Of a DNA stretch of 64,000 nucleotides, positions 12,452 to 23,195 are shown in pieces. Below the pieces are notes generated by a model. That model was not told the origin of the DNA, made no database searches, and was given only the letters and a program-made list of their open reading frames with translations. Numbering within the stretch: the stretch's first letter is position 1; each line of letters opens with the position of its first letter. Origin of the DNA: Paraescarpia echinospica (lineage: Eukaryota; Annelida; Polychaeta; Sabellida; Siboglinidae). Location: contig CM034537.1 of assembly GCA_020002185.1 (NCBI GenBank), forward strand, positions 69,464,286 to 69,528,285. The letters are read 5' to 3'. A program made the position numbers and the translations under genes.

Positions 12452-15400
12452 CTGCAACTGTCAACCAAAGCACAATGTGAGACAATGATTCACACTCAAA
12501 CGTCAGAAGCCCACTTTTAAAATAGGCCCTATGCACAGAAAGCAGGTCCTACGTACTGGCCACCGGCCGATGAAAGCACACAGCGAGCTCAATTGTCTCC
12601 ATGATGTGTCTCCTACTATGCTGCATCGCCTCGGTCACGTTCACATGTGGTCTCGACTCTAGTGTCATTCTCGTGACAGACTCGGACACGTTTAAAGGTC
12701 AGCTCCCTGTGTAAATTACTACTTATTTTTCTGTCAATAAAATGTGGTTGAATATTGCAGACATGCAAAGAGAAACTTTGTTGGCTAAAATGATACTGGT
12801 CCTATAGTTAAATATCAGGCCTAATCTTAGAATAGCATGTCATCGTGTAATTTACGACGAGAACACACCGAAGAATGCAAAGTTAACATAAAGTCTAAAG
12901 ATCGAATTATACTATTAATAAATATATTCCAGATGTTATATGATACAACGTGGAAAACTGTATTGTCAGTGAACACTGACTTCCAGTAAGCACTGATCTC
13001 CAGTAATCAGCGACAAGAAAAAGACACAATACAGCTTTGTTTTGGAATTGCGCGACGGACGGATTTGGGGCACGCTACGATATAAAACCAATCGCAAATA
13101 CAAACGCAGAAGAATAAACTATAAACGAATTAAATTTAAAAATAAAAAAGTATGGCTGATTAGTGCTATTGTTCGTTTCTCTATAGATCTACACCAGCGC
13201 AATCTTACCTGGATTAGAAAAGGGACGTCAAGCCGCTTGCCCGCCGCAGTTTGCCTCAGTTCTGCCGTGTTCCATGCCGCCTCGTACACGATGTCACCAC
13301 CGGTCTGTGAGCTACGCTTCTCGTACTGCAGGTTGGCGCCGTGGACATTGAGGCTTCTATAACAGACAGTACATATCCAACCAGGCCACCATGGACACCG
13401 AGGCTCCTATAGCAGACAGACACAAGTACACATTCCTCCCTGCCACCGTCGACACTGACGCTCCTATAGCAGACAAACACAAGTACACATTCCTCCCGGC
13501 CACCGTCGACACTGAGGCTTCTATGGCATACAGACACAACTACACATTCCTCCCAGCCACCGTGGACGTTGAGGCTTCTAAAGCAGACAGACACAAGTAC
13601 ACATTCCACCCGGCCACCGTCGACACCGAAGCTCCTATAGCAGACAGACACAAGTACACATTCAAACGGGCCACCGTGGACACCGAGGCTCCTATAACAG
13701 ACAGACACAAGTACACACTCCACTCGACCAGCGTGGACACTGAGGCTTCTGTAGCAGGCAGACACAAGTACACATTCAACCCGGCCACCGTGGACATTGA
13801 GGCGCCTGTAGTAGACAGACACGAGTACCCCTACCGTGGTTCTCCTAGCCGTGAACCTCCTGCAGACAGTCAGAGATAACTGTAGAAAGTCCACGACGAC
13901 ATTACTGTCGTGTACACTGCCTGCACAGGAAGTTATTTTGCCGGAGCTACTTCCCAGAAGTAGCTCCGGCAAAGACAAAGACCACCATGTGTCCACGACA
14001 GGTTGCATATTGTATCAGTAAGGCGGTGGTCAGAGTGGAGAGATATGAAAGGGGCGCATAGTGATGACATGGCCTTTGATTAGAGAAAGAGCGTGACCAC
14101 AACCGGGAAGGACGGAGGCAGAGAAAGAGGCGTGTGGAATATCTTACTACCCCGGGAATAGACACCAAATGGACCAACGGCATTTCTTGTCTCTTCCAAA
14201 GATACAGGGTAGCAGGCAGTGAAAAATGGTCCAAGTTTCGAAAAGGCGACATGTGGATCACCCTGTCGTGAGTCATTCTGTCGTAAGTCACCCCGTCGTG
14301 GGTCACCCTGTCGTGGGTCACCCTGTCGTGAGTCAACCTGCCGTGAGTCACCGTGCCGTGGGTCACCCCGTCGTATGTCACCTCACAGTGGATCTTCCCG
14401 TGGGTCACTTGAGTCTGAGAACATCTCCATAATTGATGCGCGACACGGCTTTCACCAGCTATGAATGAAACACTCCCGATGCCGTTTGTTTTCAGCGCCG
14501 CCAAATTTAGAGCCGTTCATTCAAACCAAACACGTTGGATAGCGATTATATTTCCTCTATTGATCTTTGCATTAACGTCACGAGCACAGTGGAACTCGGA
14601 ATCGAGTCTGTCTCCGTAGCAACTGCCGTAGAGAGGACGTCACCTGCTCGAAGCCGCACTCCCACTAAATTAAGACAGGTTTGTGACATCATGTCTGTCC
14701 GGGGAACGAGTGTATCTGCTCCGTGTCTAGTGGGAGCTTGGTGCCACACCTCGTCTAGTGTGGACGTGGTGACACACCATGTCTAGTGGGGGCTTGGTGA
14801 CGCGCCATGTCTAGTGGAGGGTTAGTGACACACCATGTCTAGGGGGGTTTGGTGACACAACATGTCTAGTGGGGAGTTGATGACACACCATGTTTAGTGG
14901 GGGCTTGGTGACACACCACGTCTAGTGGGGGCTTGGTGACACACCATGCCTAATGGGGGTTTGGTGACACACCATGTCTAGTGGGGGCTTGGTTGCACAC
15001 CATGTCTAGTGGGGGCTTGGTAACACACCATGTCTAGTGAGGGCTTGGTGGCACACCATGTATAGTGGGGGCTTGGTAACACACCATGTCTAGTGGGGGC
15101 TTGTTGACACACCTTGTCTTGTTCGGCCTTGTTCAATGTGTATTTTCATATTATCTAACCCTCAAAGTAGGTCGTACAAATCCATGCTATACATAACACA
15201 GACTAACCAATATATATTCGAAAATATGAAAACCGCTTAGTTAATGCCGAACATTCTCGTGGTTCTGCTTATTCGTTCGAACACTGTGTAGGCCTAAATG
15301 AAGGAGCATACGTGCGTACGTGCGTACGAATGGCAGGTGAGCTGTGGATCAGACAGAAAGAAACACATACATGCAAGGTCAGATGAGCCTGTAATAAGAG

Positions 15401-18400
15401 GATATCCGATTTGACGGGATAAGTGAAGACATTACCGTGTTTCGATTGGAATTGGCAGCCAATTGATGATCGGTAACAACCAGTGCGCCACTCGAACAGT
15501 CCCTTACTTTCTTCAGTTTGTACCAGTGCTGTGTCATGTATTTATAGGACATTACGCAACTGCTTTATTATTTGTCAATAAAGATGCTCCGTGGCTGTGG
15601 TTCAGGGTACATTTCGACCTGGAAACGTATTCGCCAAGGCTTCAACAGACATTAGCTCTAGAGCTAGACATCCTCGTTTTACCTGACGTTCTCTAGACTC
15701 AGTTCTTCTCATAGACTTTGCTAACTCCATGCCACCATCACCTGCCCACACATGAATGTCAGCGTTAAACGTGATCATACGATTTCCCTATTCAACTTGT
15801 TCGGTACGTTTCTTGTTGCCATAACTCCCGCCACCTTCCTTCCTTCGTGTACTCGCGCCCGCTCGTGTCACCGCCACACACGCAAGGTTCCACGCGCGGT
15901 ACAGGGGTAAGACCACATTTAAATTTTACATAGGCGGCCATTATAACGTTTCCTTCATTTCCTGCAAAATTTGTCTTACGATTTTCTTCAAAATTTCACA
16001 GCACATTTAACCTCCATTGATACAAGTGCTGTGGAAAACTCGTGAAATTCTCACCTCACTTTTCAGAAAAATCCACCCAAACCTGACACCCCTCAATTTC
16101 GCCCCAATCTGGTGACGGATTTTGAAATATTGGTGCGTGCTGCAAAATAGCCACTGTGCGAATACGCGAACGACTTGTGTATATGTATTGCTACCTCGTG
16201 AAAGATCTAATGCAGTAGTACATTCAGCATTCACTGGACTAACATGTGCCATGTCAAAGTGCTCGAAAAAAATTCACACATCACACCAAAACGGTATTTT
16301 CAAGGTGGGTAATGGCGGATGAATCCTTAATGTGGTCTTACCCCTACATGACCCGCATCTACAGCTGCCATGTGGCGAATTGACTCGCTCCGTGTAGCGA
16401 TTCGAATCGTATCCGCACACGAATCGGACAGGAAATTCCTAGTAGTGACGTCACTATAGAGGTATTTCCCATTCCGCTTGCGTTTCCGTACGCGTTTCCA
16501 TGTATATGGAATCGTAGGTTAACGCGCGCGCTAAATACCAACTGTAGTAGCCGACTCCCAACGTGGTTGAGATCAGGTTACATACACACACGCACACAAG
16601 CACACAAACGCACAAACGCACACAAGCACATACATATACACCTGTACGTGCACGCACGCACGGCCCCTCCCCACCCTCGCTGGTCATTCTGACAAGGGAC
16701 GTATACCCGTAGCCTTACTTAATCTCCTTACTCCGAACCTGATTTTCAGATGTCCCGGTCTCTCGAACTCCCCTTCCACTCCTACAGCACTTCCTGTCAT
16801 TCGTCAGTGCCAGTTCGTCAGCATGCATTAGCGTATTTTAAACGGCATCACCTTGGTGAACCATAATTGTCGGGCGCGGTGCCATAGTTCCTGGAGCTTC
16901 GGACTCTCAATCAAGAAATTCCGAGCAAGTTATTTCACTCCACGTTGCTCCAGTTCAATCAGCAGTACAAACGAGTACCTGGCAATAGACAGTGGCAGGA
17001 GCTTGTATACGAATAGTCTTTGTCCTTGTTCTAATGATGGGCAATGTGCAACCCCTTGTCTCAAACCAATGTTAATATTAAACTCACCCGACATACTAGT
17101 CCATCCACTAATCACATTCGTTCTCACTTACACAGCTTCCAGTGGGAACTTGTCTTCCTAGGTGTTCTCAACATTTGCCAATCTCACCACGTCAACACAC
17201 CTGTGTCTAGACTCTAGATGCTCCGTGAAGACGATGTCAGTCGAGCCTCGGAAGACATTCAGCGGTCCATATAATGCTGGCGAGTGTCGATCATTTGAGG
17301 CTGTATCAGTGGTCGTTGATAATAAGGCTGTAAGCCGACACCGTGCTCACTGGAAGACCGTTAATCGACGCTCAGCTCGCCTCAATATGCAATCAACGCG
17401 TTATTGATGCCTTAAAATTGCATTAAACAACTCTTGCGTAAATTACGTGGCGGTCTCGCGTGTTCCGTGTCATTTATTGTGTCGTCCCTTCCTCATTACG
17501 AACTGGATTCATTAAGCCTAAGTTAGCTCGAACTATAAATACATGTAGCGGACTTGTGATTTAGCGGCCTCTCCAATAAATTGTGATAACGTTTATTCGC
17601 TTGTTGTTACACTTTCATTAGAAATGTACCGAACTTATGATATAACTAATCATAATAGATACGTTTGCCAAACCACATTCACAAAACCTTGTATGAGGGA
17701 TGACGTTGTTGGGCCTAGCTGTTGAGGAAGCACCCAACATGCCATCTCCAACGGAAAGGGGCTGGACGAACTGCGACTTAAGAATGCCATTATGGACAAC
17801 ACAAGCCAGTATTCCCGTGCAGTGTATTGCTGTATAAAAATGGTTGCCGTGGTTCATGCAAGAGCTTGTAAGCATCCTCGGGCGCCAGATGGACGATCAG
17901 TCTCAGTGCCCAATGGCAGATCGCCTGGCCAAACGCTGGGTTTAAGCCGCGCCAATCATCTCGTTGCCTTTCAAGATTCGGTTGCTTTCGTTTCGGTCAA
18001 TCGTGGCTGCTATTGCACGTAATGTTGGGAAGTAGGAGTAATTATTTGAATACACATTGTAGCTCAGCCGCTCATGGGAATGGTCGAACTGTACAGTAAA
18101 GTAAAGTGCCCTGTGTTATGGGGCGCGGGGTTTGTCCATCATGGCGCCCACAGCACGACGGACTGACAGTTCTAGGCGCAACTACAGCTGTACAGCTAAT
18201 TCAACGAACTGCCATACACTGCGTAGGATATGCCAGGGGTAGAGTAGACAACTACCATCCTTAGCTTGCAAGGATGCTTGTAAGTGTACGACACTGCGTC
18301 AGTGTAGAAATGGTAAGTTCTTATACTAGTCAAAAACTAGACGTAGTGGTGGTGACTGTGGTGATTAGCATATTCGGTCTCTGCTTGCGCGACCAGCGAG

Positions 18401-19195
18401 GTATCAGTACTATTAATAGAATGTCATCAGACAACGTAGGAATAGACGGCCACGCTGTGTGTATGGATACAACATTCATGACTGCACAAAATAGGTTTTC
18501 CACTAACGGCGGTTCCATGTTGTATACTAGATGCGAGTTTCTACTCGCATCTTGTAATCTTTAGAAATTCGTATAGCTTCAAAATAAGGTCAGTTGAAGT
18601 GATGCTCTCATTATATTGCAATTAAAACATCTTCCTTTACCATATTTCACTACATATTTAGATAATTCCATTTATTTGAAGGTTTACCACGGGCTATATT
18701 TTGTCGGCGGTTGTAGGGGGCCTGTATGTTTACACATGGCGCCATATCGGCGTGAGTGGTCGTTATCTACCAGTGCTCGGCCCGGCTATGCGAGACACAG
18801 ATGTGCTATGTTAGTGAAGTCTGTACTCTACGGTTGGATTACACATATTCTAGGACCTGGTTGAGACGGGGGCACGATAACCCAGATACGTCTTGGGTCG
18901 TGGACTCTTTCGTGTTTCTCAACCTCATGACACTAATATATAGTGTGGTTTAGTTACTAAACAGAGACCTGTACTGTCTACTCGTTCGTCATAAAACTCC
19001 CGATGATCACAACGGTTCTCTTTATACTTACTGAAGCTGGTAGTGCGGTCTGGTAGTTAATTCGAGCTTGTATGAGCAGTTGACGTTTAGTTTGATGGTA
19101 CGCTCAGCGCCAAAGCGACCCCCGTCCACCTTGAAGCAGATTGACTCGTGGCCTTGCTGGCGGTGGACACCGAGCAGCACACGGAACGTTGTCAT
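12293..19195 (-). CDS. CNRIP1: CNRIP1-like cannabinoid receptor-interacting protein, three exons
   Basis: The coding sequence joins 19195-19032, 13356-13209 and 12451-12293 (minus strand) into 156 residues, close to the 164 I recall for human CNRIP1. Exon 1 carries FKVDGGRFG followed by ERTIKL and SYKLEL, matching the family signature FYKVDGQRFG..RTIKL..SYKVEV. Exon 2 carries a SLNVHG strand and DIVYEAAWNTAE, matching VVYTGTYDTEG. Exon 3 carries KLYAEAEK, RWGTPL and IEYECK, matching KFYNYHK, QWGSPF and IEYECK. All splice sites are GT..AG with compatible phases (2, then 0). CNRIP1 binds the tail of CB1-type receptors in vertebrates and forms a beta-sandwich. Invertebrate homologues exist where CB receptors do not, so its role here is unknown. 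I chose the ATG at 19195 because it gives a family-like N terminus and has G at -3. An upstream in-frame ATG at 19273 would add 26 residues. Confidence 0.92.
13209..13356 (-). CDS. CNRIP1: CNRIP1 exon 2
   Basis: 148 nt: one base completing Gln55, then residues 56-104. The donor is CAG|GTAAGA and the acceptor is TGTCTGTTATAG|AAGCC. The first 18 bases of the exon, together with its acceptor, are the template of the 57-bp minisatellite that begins immediately upstream. Intron 2 (12452-13208, 757 bp) has no recognisable content. Confidence 0.9.
13338..13870. repeat. 57-bp minisatellite derived from the CNRIP1 exon 2 splice acceptor
   Basis: Corresponding positions recur at 13401, 13458, 13515, 13572, 13629, 13686, 13743 and 13800, exactly 57 bp apart. 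The copy at 13350 is the functional exon boundary, 51 bp from the next unit. On the CNRIP1 strand each unit contains a pyrimidine-rich stretch, (C/T)TATAG, and a near-copy of the first 18 exon bases (GAGCCTCGGTGTCCACGG-like). So about eight decoy 3' splice sites lie just upstream of the real one. Two further decayed units reach about 13870. The period is divisible by three, so both strands stay open and read as 19-residue repeats. Confidence 0.93.
13937..13973. repeat. Perfect 17-bp hairpin with 3-nt loop
   Basis: Arms 13937-13953 (TTTGCCGGAGCTACTTC) and 13957-13973 are exact reverse complements separated by CCA. It lies in CNRIP1 intron 1, about 65 bp beyond the 57-bp array, and would fold in RNA of either strand. 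Confidence 0.95.
14008..14132 (+). mobile_element. Second fragment of the RTE-like LINE
   Basis: From TATTGTATCAGTAAGGCGG to GGAGGCAGAGAAAG it repeats 10374-10513 almost exactly but lacks about 22 bases internally (the stretch around 10455-10480). It covers only a small part of the endonuclease region, so it is a dead fragment, here inside CNRIP1 intron 1. Confidence 0.85.
14260..14390. repeat. 15-bp minisatellite
   Basis: About nine copies of a GTCACCCTGTCGTGG-like unit, with variation in every copy. The period is divisible by three and open in several frames. It lies in CNRIP1 intron 1. Confidence 0.9.
14724..15116. repeat. 28-bp minisatellite
   Basis: About 14 copies of a 28-bp unit (GTCTAGTGGGGGCTTGGTGA followed by CACACCAT). 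Copies are best conserved in the right half. It lies in CNRIP1 intron 1. Confidence 0.93.
15117..15899. other. Intron sequence without recognisable features
   Basis: Non-repetitive on inspection, within CNRIP1 intron 1. A small CGTGCGTACGTGCGTACG run lies at about 15310. The open frame at 15463-15696 has no domain I recognise. Confidence 0.4.
15900..16348. mobile_element. MITE copy 2 (GGGGTAAGACC family), inverted relative to copy 1
   Basis: The element is 15904-16344 (441 bp), flanked by TACA at 15900-15903 and 16345-16348. Compared with copy 1 it is in the opposite orientation and matches along its whole length with small indels. The different 4-bp duplications at the two loci show independent insertions of one family. 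It lies in CNRIP1 intron 1. Confidence 0.88.
16560..16665. repeat. CA-rich microsatellite
   Basis: Imperfect ACACACGCACAC/AAGCACAC runs. Nothing else is recognised here. Confidence 0.8.
16744..16825 (+). repeat. 80-bp dispersed repeat, inverted partner at 20324-20406
   Basis: From TTTCAGATGTCCCGGTCTCT to GTTCGTCAGCATG this segment matches the reverse complement of 20324-20406 with only a few differences. The two copies flank CNRIP1 exon 1. Both start with a pyrimidine-rich stretch ending in CAG, so they look like a copied exon start or the end of a mobile element. Confidence 0.75.
16930..17310 (-). pseudogene. Possible reverse transcriptase remnant
   Basis: One minus-strand frame reads SGEFNINIGLRQGVAHCPSL, resembling the palm segment F.I..GLRQG..LSP of non-LTR reverse transcriptases. 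No YADD motif or longer match is visible. The rest of 17311-19031 is intron sequence with no feature recognised except a 10-bp hairpin (18529-18552). Confidence 0.3.
19032..19195 (-). CDS. CNRIP1: CNRIP1 exon 1 (first coding exon)
   Basis: Encodes residues 1-54 plus two bases of codon 55. It ends at a perfect GTAAGT donor, at the same position relative to the protein (after ...LQ) that I recall for vertebrate CNRIP1. Intron 1 (13357-19031) is about 5.7 kb and is full of repeats. Confidence 0.92.
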
Positions 19196-19319
19196 TGCTG
19201 TACCCGGCCGGTCGGCGGCACCGCTCGGCGGGCTGCAACAGATGCTACTCGTTAGTCGGCCTACTGTTGTCATGGGTTAGGCTGCCAGCCAACTCATATG
19301 ATGCGCCCTGGCCATGACT

Positions 19320-19800
19320 CACCAAACACTGCGTTCACACGTGAGACACATGGGTAGCGATTCACGAACGAAACAGCGTTCAGACGTGACACCACATCGT
19401 TTGCGATTCATCAAACATATTGTACACACGGGACAAACATCGATAGCTAATATTTTAACACAGCATTTACAAGGGACACACATCGATAGCGATTCACCAA
19501 ACACAGTGTTCACACGTGATAAACATCGGCGGCGTTCACACATGCTACACTTCAGTAGCGATTTACCAAACACAGCGTTCACGAGCAATTCTCCGTGGCA
19601 GCGATTCACAAAACACAGCATTTGCACAATAAATATTATATTTCTATTTTGATAATGTCTACATTTCTGCAGTGATTCACCCAGCAAAGCAGCAGCGATT
19701 CTTCAAACACTTCGGCAGCGATTCTTCAAACACTGCGTTCACTAGCACTATTCTCATCACCGCGTTCCCGTTTGATACACTTCAACAGCAATATTTCCAA
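19320..19800. repeat. Degenerate tandem repeat (AGCGATTCACCAAACACAGCG motifs)
   Basis: The phrase AGCGATTCACNAAACACNGC recurs seven or more times with irregular spacing (roughly 45-70 bp), mixed with CACACGTGA phrases. It is an old, decayed minisatellite just upstream of CNRIP1 exon 1. Confidence 0.6.
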
Positions 19801-20323
19801 CACTTCTTTCCCATTTGATACAGCATATTGCAGATAAAATGAAACGACGAAGCAGCGGCGCCACGGAGAATACTAACCATGAGATACGAGTACGCAAATA
19901 TCGGTGATGAAAACCTCAATTCAATTACGCGCTGGGACGGAATCGATTGTTGCGCTGCACTCGGTCATTAGCAGGACGGCGCAGCGTGCCGAGAGCCGGG
20001 TAATCGGTACTCGCGAGTTCCCCGAGCGTCGTCGCGGCAGTCGCAAAGTGCAGCGCTCAACAAGTGCTTCTCTCAACAGCAGATGACACTTGATTTGCCA
20101 ACTGTGCTGCCTTACTTGGGCAAATGCTTGTTTCTGGTCGTCAATATTTTCTGAACGAAGCCATTAGATGAACGACATTCTCACGTACGCCAACGTTGGT
20201 TGTCTCGGTGCCGTGTGCTCGCTACACACACTACGCTAGGGCATTCCAGGCACACACAGCGACCAGTGCTGCTCGTCTCTATGCAGACACGTACAACATG
20301 TTTTATTTATACAATGAGCTGTC

Positions 20324-20406
20324 CATGCTGACGAGCTGACACTGACGAATGACAGGAAGTGCTGTAGGAGTGGAAGGGGGTGTTCGAGAGACTGGGACAT
20401 CTGAAA
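20324..20406 (-). repeat. Inverted partner of the repeat at 16744-16825
   Basis: This is the same sequence on the minus strand, starting CTTTCAGATGTCCCAGTCTC. The copies differ by at least one single-base indel, so no common reading frame is conserved. 19801-20323 and 20407-20785 show no other recognisable feature. This zone would hold the CNRIP1 promoter and any 5' UTR. Confidence 0.75.
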
Positions 20407-20785
20407 GCTTCAACCATTGTTCGTAATAAACTCGTGAAAATGTCCAAAACGTATGTTGTGGTCGTCTCCTCGCGCGGCGCGCTTGCTTGACAGGTGGCCG
20501 ACAACCGTGTGACTATCGGACGTGTGCAGGCGTTACTTGTTTTCATCTCCACTCCTGTCTATGTATCCACGTGTAGACCTACGTCCACACAATAACCGCA
20601 CAACACGTTTATGCACATCTAAAAAACGTATTAATAACGCACAATCTACCTAGCAAAAGGCCGAACTATGTAACTGGCAGAGCTAATAAACTGACATCTT
20701 CCATGGTAGACATTGAGCTGAAATACTCGTTTAGGTGCTCTGTCATCTGAAATCCAACATCCTCTCGAGATGCTAAGAGGGGAAA

Positions 20786-21213
20786 GTGGGGTAAAACGGG
20801 CTCCCCGTCTAAGACGGCCACCCCTTATATCTCCGCTATAAGGCCCTGTCGCGTTTTGCCGATCAGATACAACGTTTTCGACCTTGACCTAGGTCTCATG
20901 GCATATGACGTTCTACACGCGACGATGTTGAGTTGCGTAGAATTAAAAAAATCAAAAATACTCTGCTTTGATGTAAGGTGAGTGTCGCGACTTCCTAAGC
21001 ATTTATGAAGAATATCAAGCAGATATTGTTTACACCTTGGTATACGACTGATAACTAATCCACGACGGACAGCTTTAACTTACACAATTTTAGCGTGAAT
21101 ACGCACACTTTTGTCCAAGCCGGGTCATTCAGTACGCTGTCACTGTGGTGTAAAACGGCCCAACCAACCAATCAACGGTGGGGTAACATGGCCCCCGGGG
21201 CCGTTTACCCCAC
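20786..21213. mobile_element. MITE-like element with GTGGGGTAAAACGG ends
   Basis: The left end GTGGGGTAAAACGGGCTCC and the right end (reverse complement GTGGGGTAAACGGCCCC) are imperfect inverted repeats 428 bp apart. A second internal copy of the motif (TGTAAAACGGCCCAACC, about 21148-21164) strengthens the right end. If the termini are read as GGGG..CCCC, the flanking 4-mers are AAGT and ACGT, three of four matching. The interior is non-coding. Confidence 0.55.
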
Positions 21214-21376
21214 GTATAACTAATCATACTGTTCTTAGTTTATTATATAAAATATTTGTTATCACTGTTTGTTTCTACAATAAAGTAATTTAATTATTTT
21301 CTGTAAAGCGTGGTGCGTTGCATTGGGTATATGGCACCATATAAATTAGTTTACTTAATTACTATATTTTTTTCAG

Positions 21377-21513
21377 AATATTCCACGGAAATACATCCGA
21401 AAGTTGACCCGAAATGCCTGGAATACAAACTCAATGGCTTTGGCCATTGCGGCCGTGGAACGGGGAGAGATGGGATTAAAAAAGCAGCTAAAGGATTTGG
21501 CGTACCTACATCA
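21377..21513 (+). pseudogene. Pipsqueak-type HTH exon (pogo/Tigger-like transposase N-terminus), frameshifted
   Basis: After a strong acceptor (TATATTTTTTTCAG, ending at 21376) the plus strand reads RKYIRKLTRNAW, then SMALAIAAVERGEMG. After a one-base frameshift near an A-run at 21475-21484 it reads KKAAKGFGVPTS up to a GT donor at 21514. This is the helix-turn-helix DNA-binding motif of pipsqueak/CENP-B/pogo-type proteins (M..A..AV..GEMG..KAA..FGVP.S). No DDE catalytic exon was recognised nearby. The frameshift makes this a dead copy. Confidence 0.7.
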
Positions 21514-21857
21514 GTAATCTTCACCTGGCATATCGACCTATCAAAATGTGTATTTTTCAGTTGTTCTGTTGACCAATAACATTGCCCGCTTCGGGTGTGT
21601 TGCCTGCGTACGGACATTTAATTGTAATTACATGTCGTTTCCCTTGGCTGATGGTCAGACGACGAATAATGACAGGTAATTAAACCTAAAGCTAAAGCAA
21701 GGTGTCATAGGTCTGACGAGTAATGGTATGCGTTTCAGTGTATTGCTCTTTGAAGTTGAGCTGATTACAGTAATCGCTAAACCAAGATCGCAAGTTGAAC
21801 GAAGCACAATTGATTCTGCGCACATCCATATTCCGTACGTTGCGTGGTTTTGCATGT

Positions 21858-23195
21858 ATTACTACTGCCACCCCTGACACGAGATGATGGCCAGGGTAAT
21901 GTAGTACTACTGCCACCCTTGACACGAGATGATGGCCAGGGTAATGTAGTACTACTGCCACCCTTGACACGAGATGATGGCCAGGGTAGTGTAATACTAC
22001 TGCCACCCTTGACACGAGATGATGGCCAGGGTACTCTAGTACTACTGCCACCCTTGACACGAGATGATGGCCAGGGTAGTGTAGTACTACTGCCACCCTT
22101 GACACGAGATGATGGCCAGCGTAGTGTAATACTACTGCCACCCTTGACACGAGATGATGACCAGGGTACTGTAGTACTACTGCCACCCTTGATATGAGAT
22201 GATGGCCAGGGTAGTGTAGTACTACTGCCACTCTTGACACGAGATGATGGCCAGGGTAGTGTAATACTACTGCCACCCTTGACACGAGATGATGACCAGG
22301 GTACTGTAGTACTACTGCCACCCTTGACACGAGATGATGACCACGGTACTGTAGTACTACTGCCACCCTTGACACGAGATGATGGCCAGGGTAGTGTAGT
22401 ACTACTGCCACCCTTGACACGAGATGATGGCCACGGTAGTGTAGTACTACTGCCACCCTTGACATGAGATGATGGCCAGTGTAGTATAGTACTACTGCCA
22501 CCCTTGACACGAGATTATGGCCAGGGTACTGTAGTATTACTGCCACCCCTGACACGGGAAGATGGCCAGAGTAATGAAGTACTACTGCCACCTTTGACAC
22601 GATATGATGGCCAGTGTAATGTAGTACTACTGCCACCCTTGACACGGGAAGGTGGCCAGGGTACTGTAGTATTACTGCCACCCTTGATACGAGATGATGG
22701 CCAGGGTAGTGTAGTACTACTGCCACTCTAGACACGAGATGATAGCCAGGGTAGTGTAATACTACTGCCACCCTTGACACGAGATGATGACCAGGGTACT
22801 GTAGTACTACTGCCACCCTTGACACGAGATGATGACCACGGTACTGTAGTACTACTGCCACCCTTGACACGAGATGATGGCCACGGTAGTGTAGTACTAC
22901 TGCCACCCTTGACATGAGATGATGGCCAGTGTAGTATAGTACTACTGCCACCCTTGACACGAGATTATGGTCAGGGTACTGTAGTATTACTGCCACCCCT
23001 GACACGGGAAGATGGCCAGTGTAATGTAGTACTACTGCCACCTTTGACACGATATGATGGCCAGTGTAATGTAGTACTACTGCCACCCTTGACACGGGAA
23101 GGTGGCCAGGGTACTGTGGTACTACTGCCACCCTTGACACGAGATGATGGCCAGGGTAATCTAGTACTACTGCCACCCCTAACATGATATGTTGG
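21858..23195. repeat. 45-bp minisatellite, about 30 copies, with higher-order duplication
   Basis: The unit is GTAGTACTACTGCCACCCTT followed by GACACGAGATGATGGCCAGGGTAAT. The period of 45 keeps both strands open: 15-residue repeats on plus, and a 507-codon frame on minus whose non-repeat tail (21692-21850) has no recognised domain. A block of variants at about 22236-22690 recurs at about 22731-23140. The offset is 495 bp at its left and 450 bp at its right, so one unit was lost or gained inside the duplicated block. Confidence 0.95.

Noticed and set aside
13256..14008. 250-codon minus-strand open frame
   Set aside because: Reading through the 57-bp minisatellite. It is interesting only because it shares frame with CNRIP1 exon 2; not called as a separate gene.
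21858..23195. Possible CRISPR-like array
   Set aside because: Units are continuous 45-bp tandem copies without unique spacers, in eukaryotic DNA.
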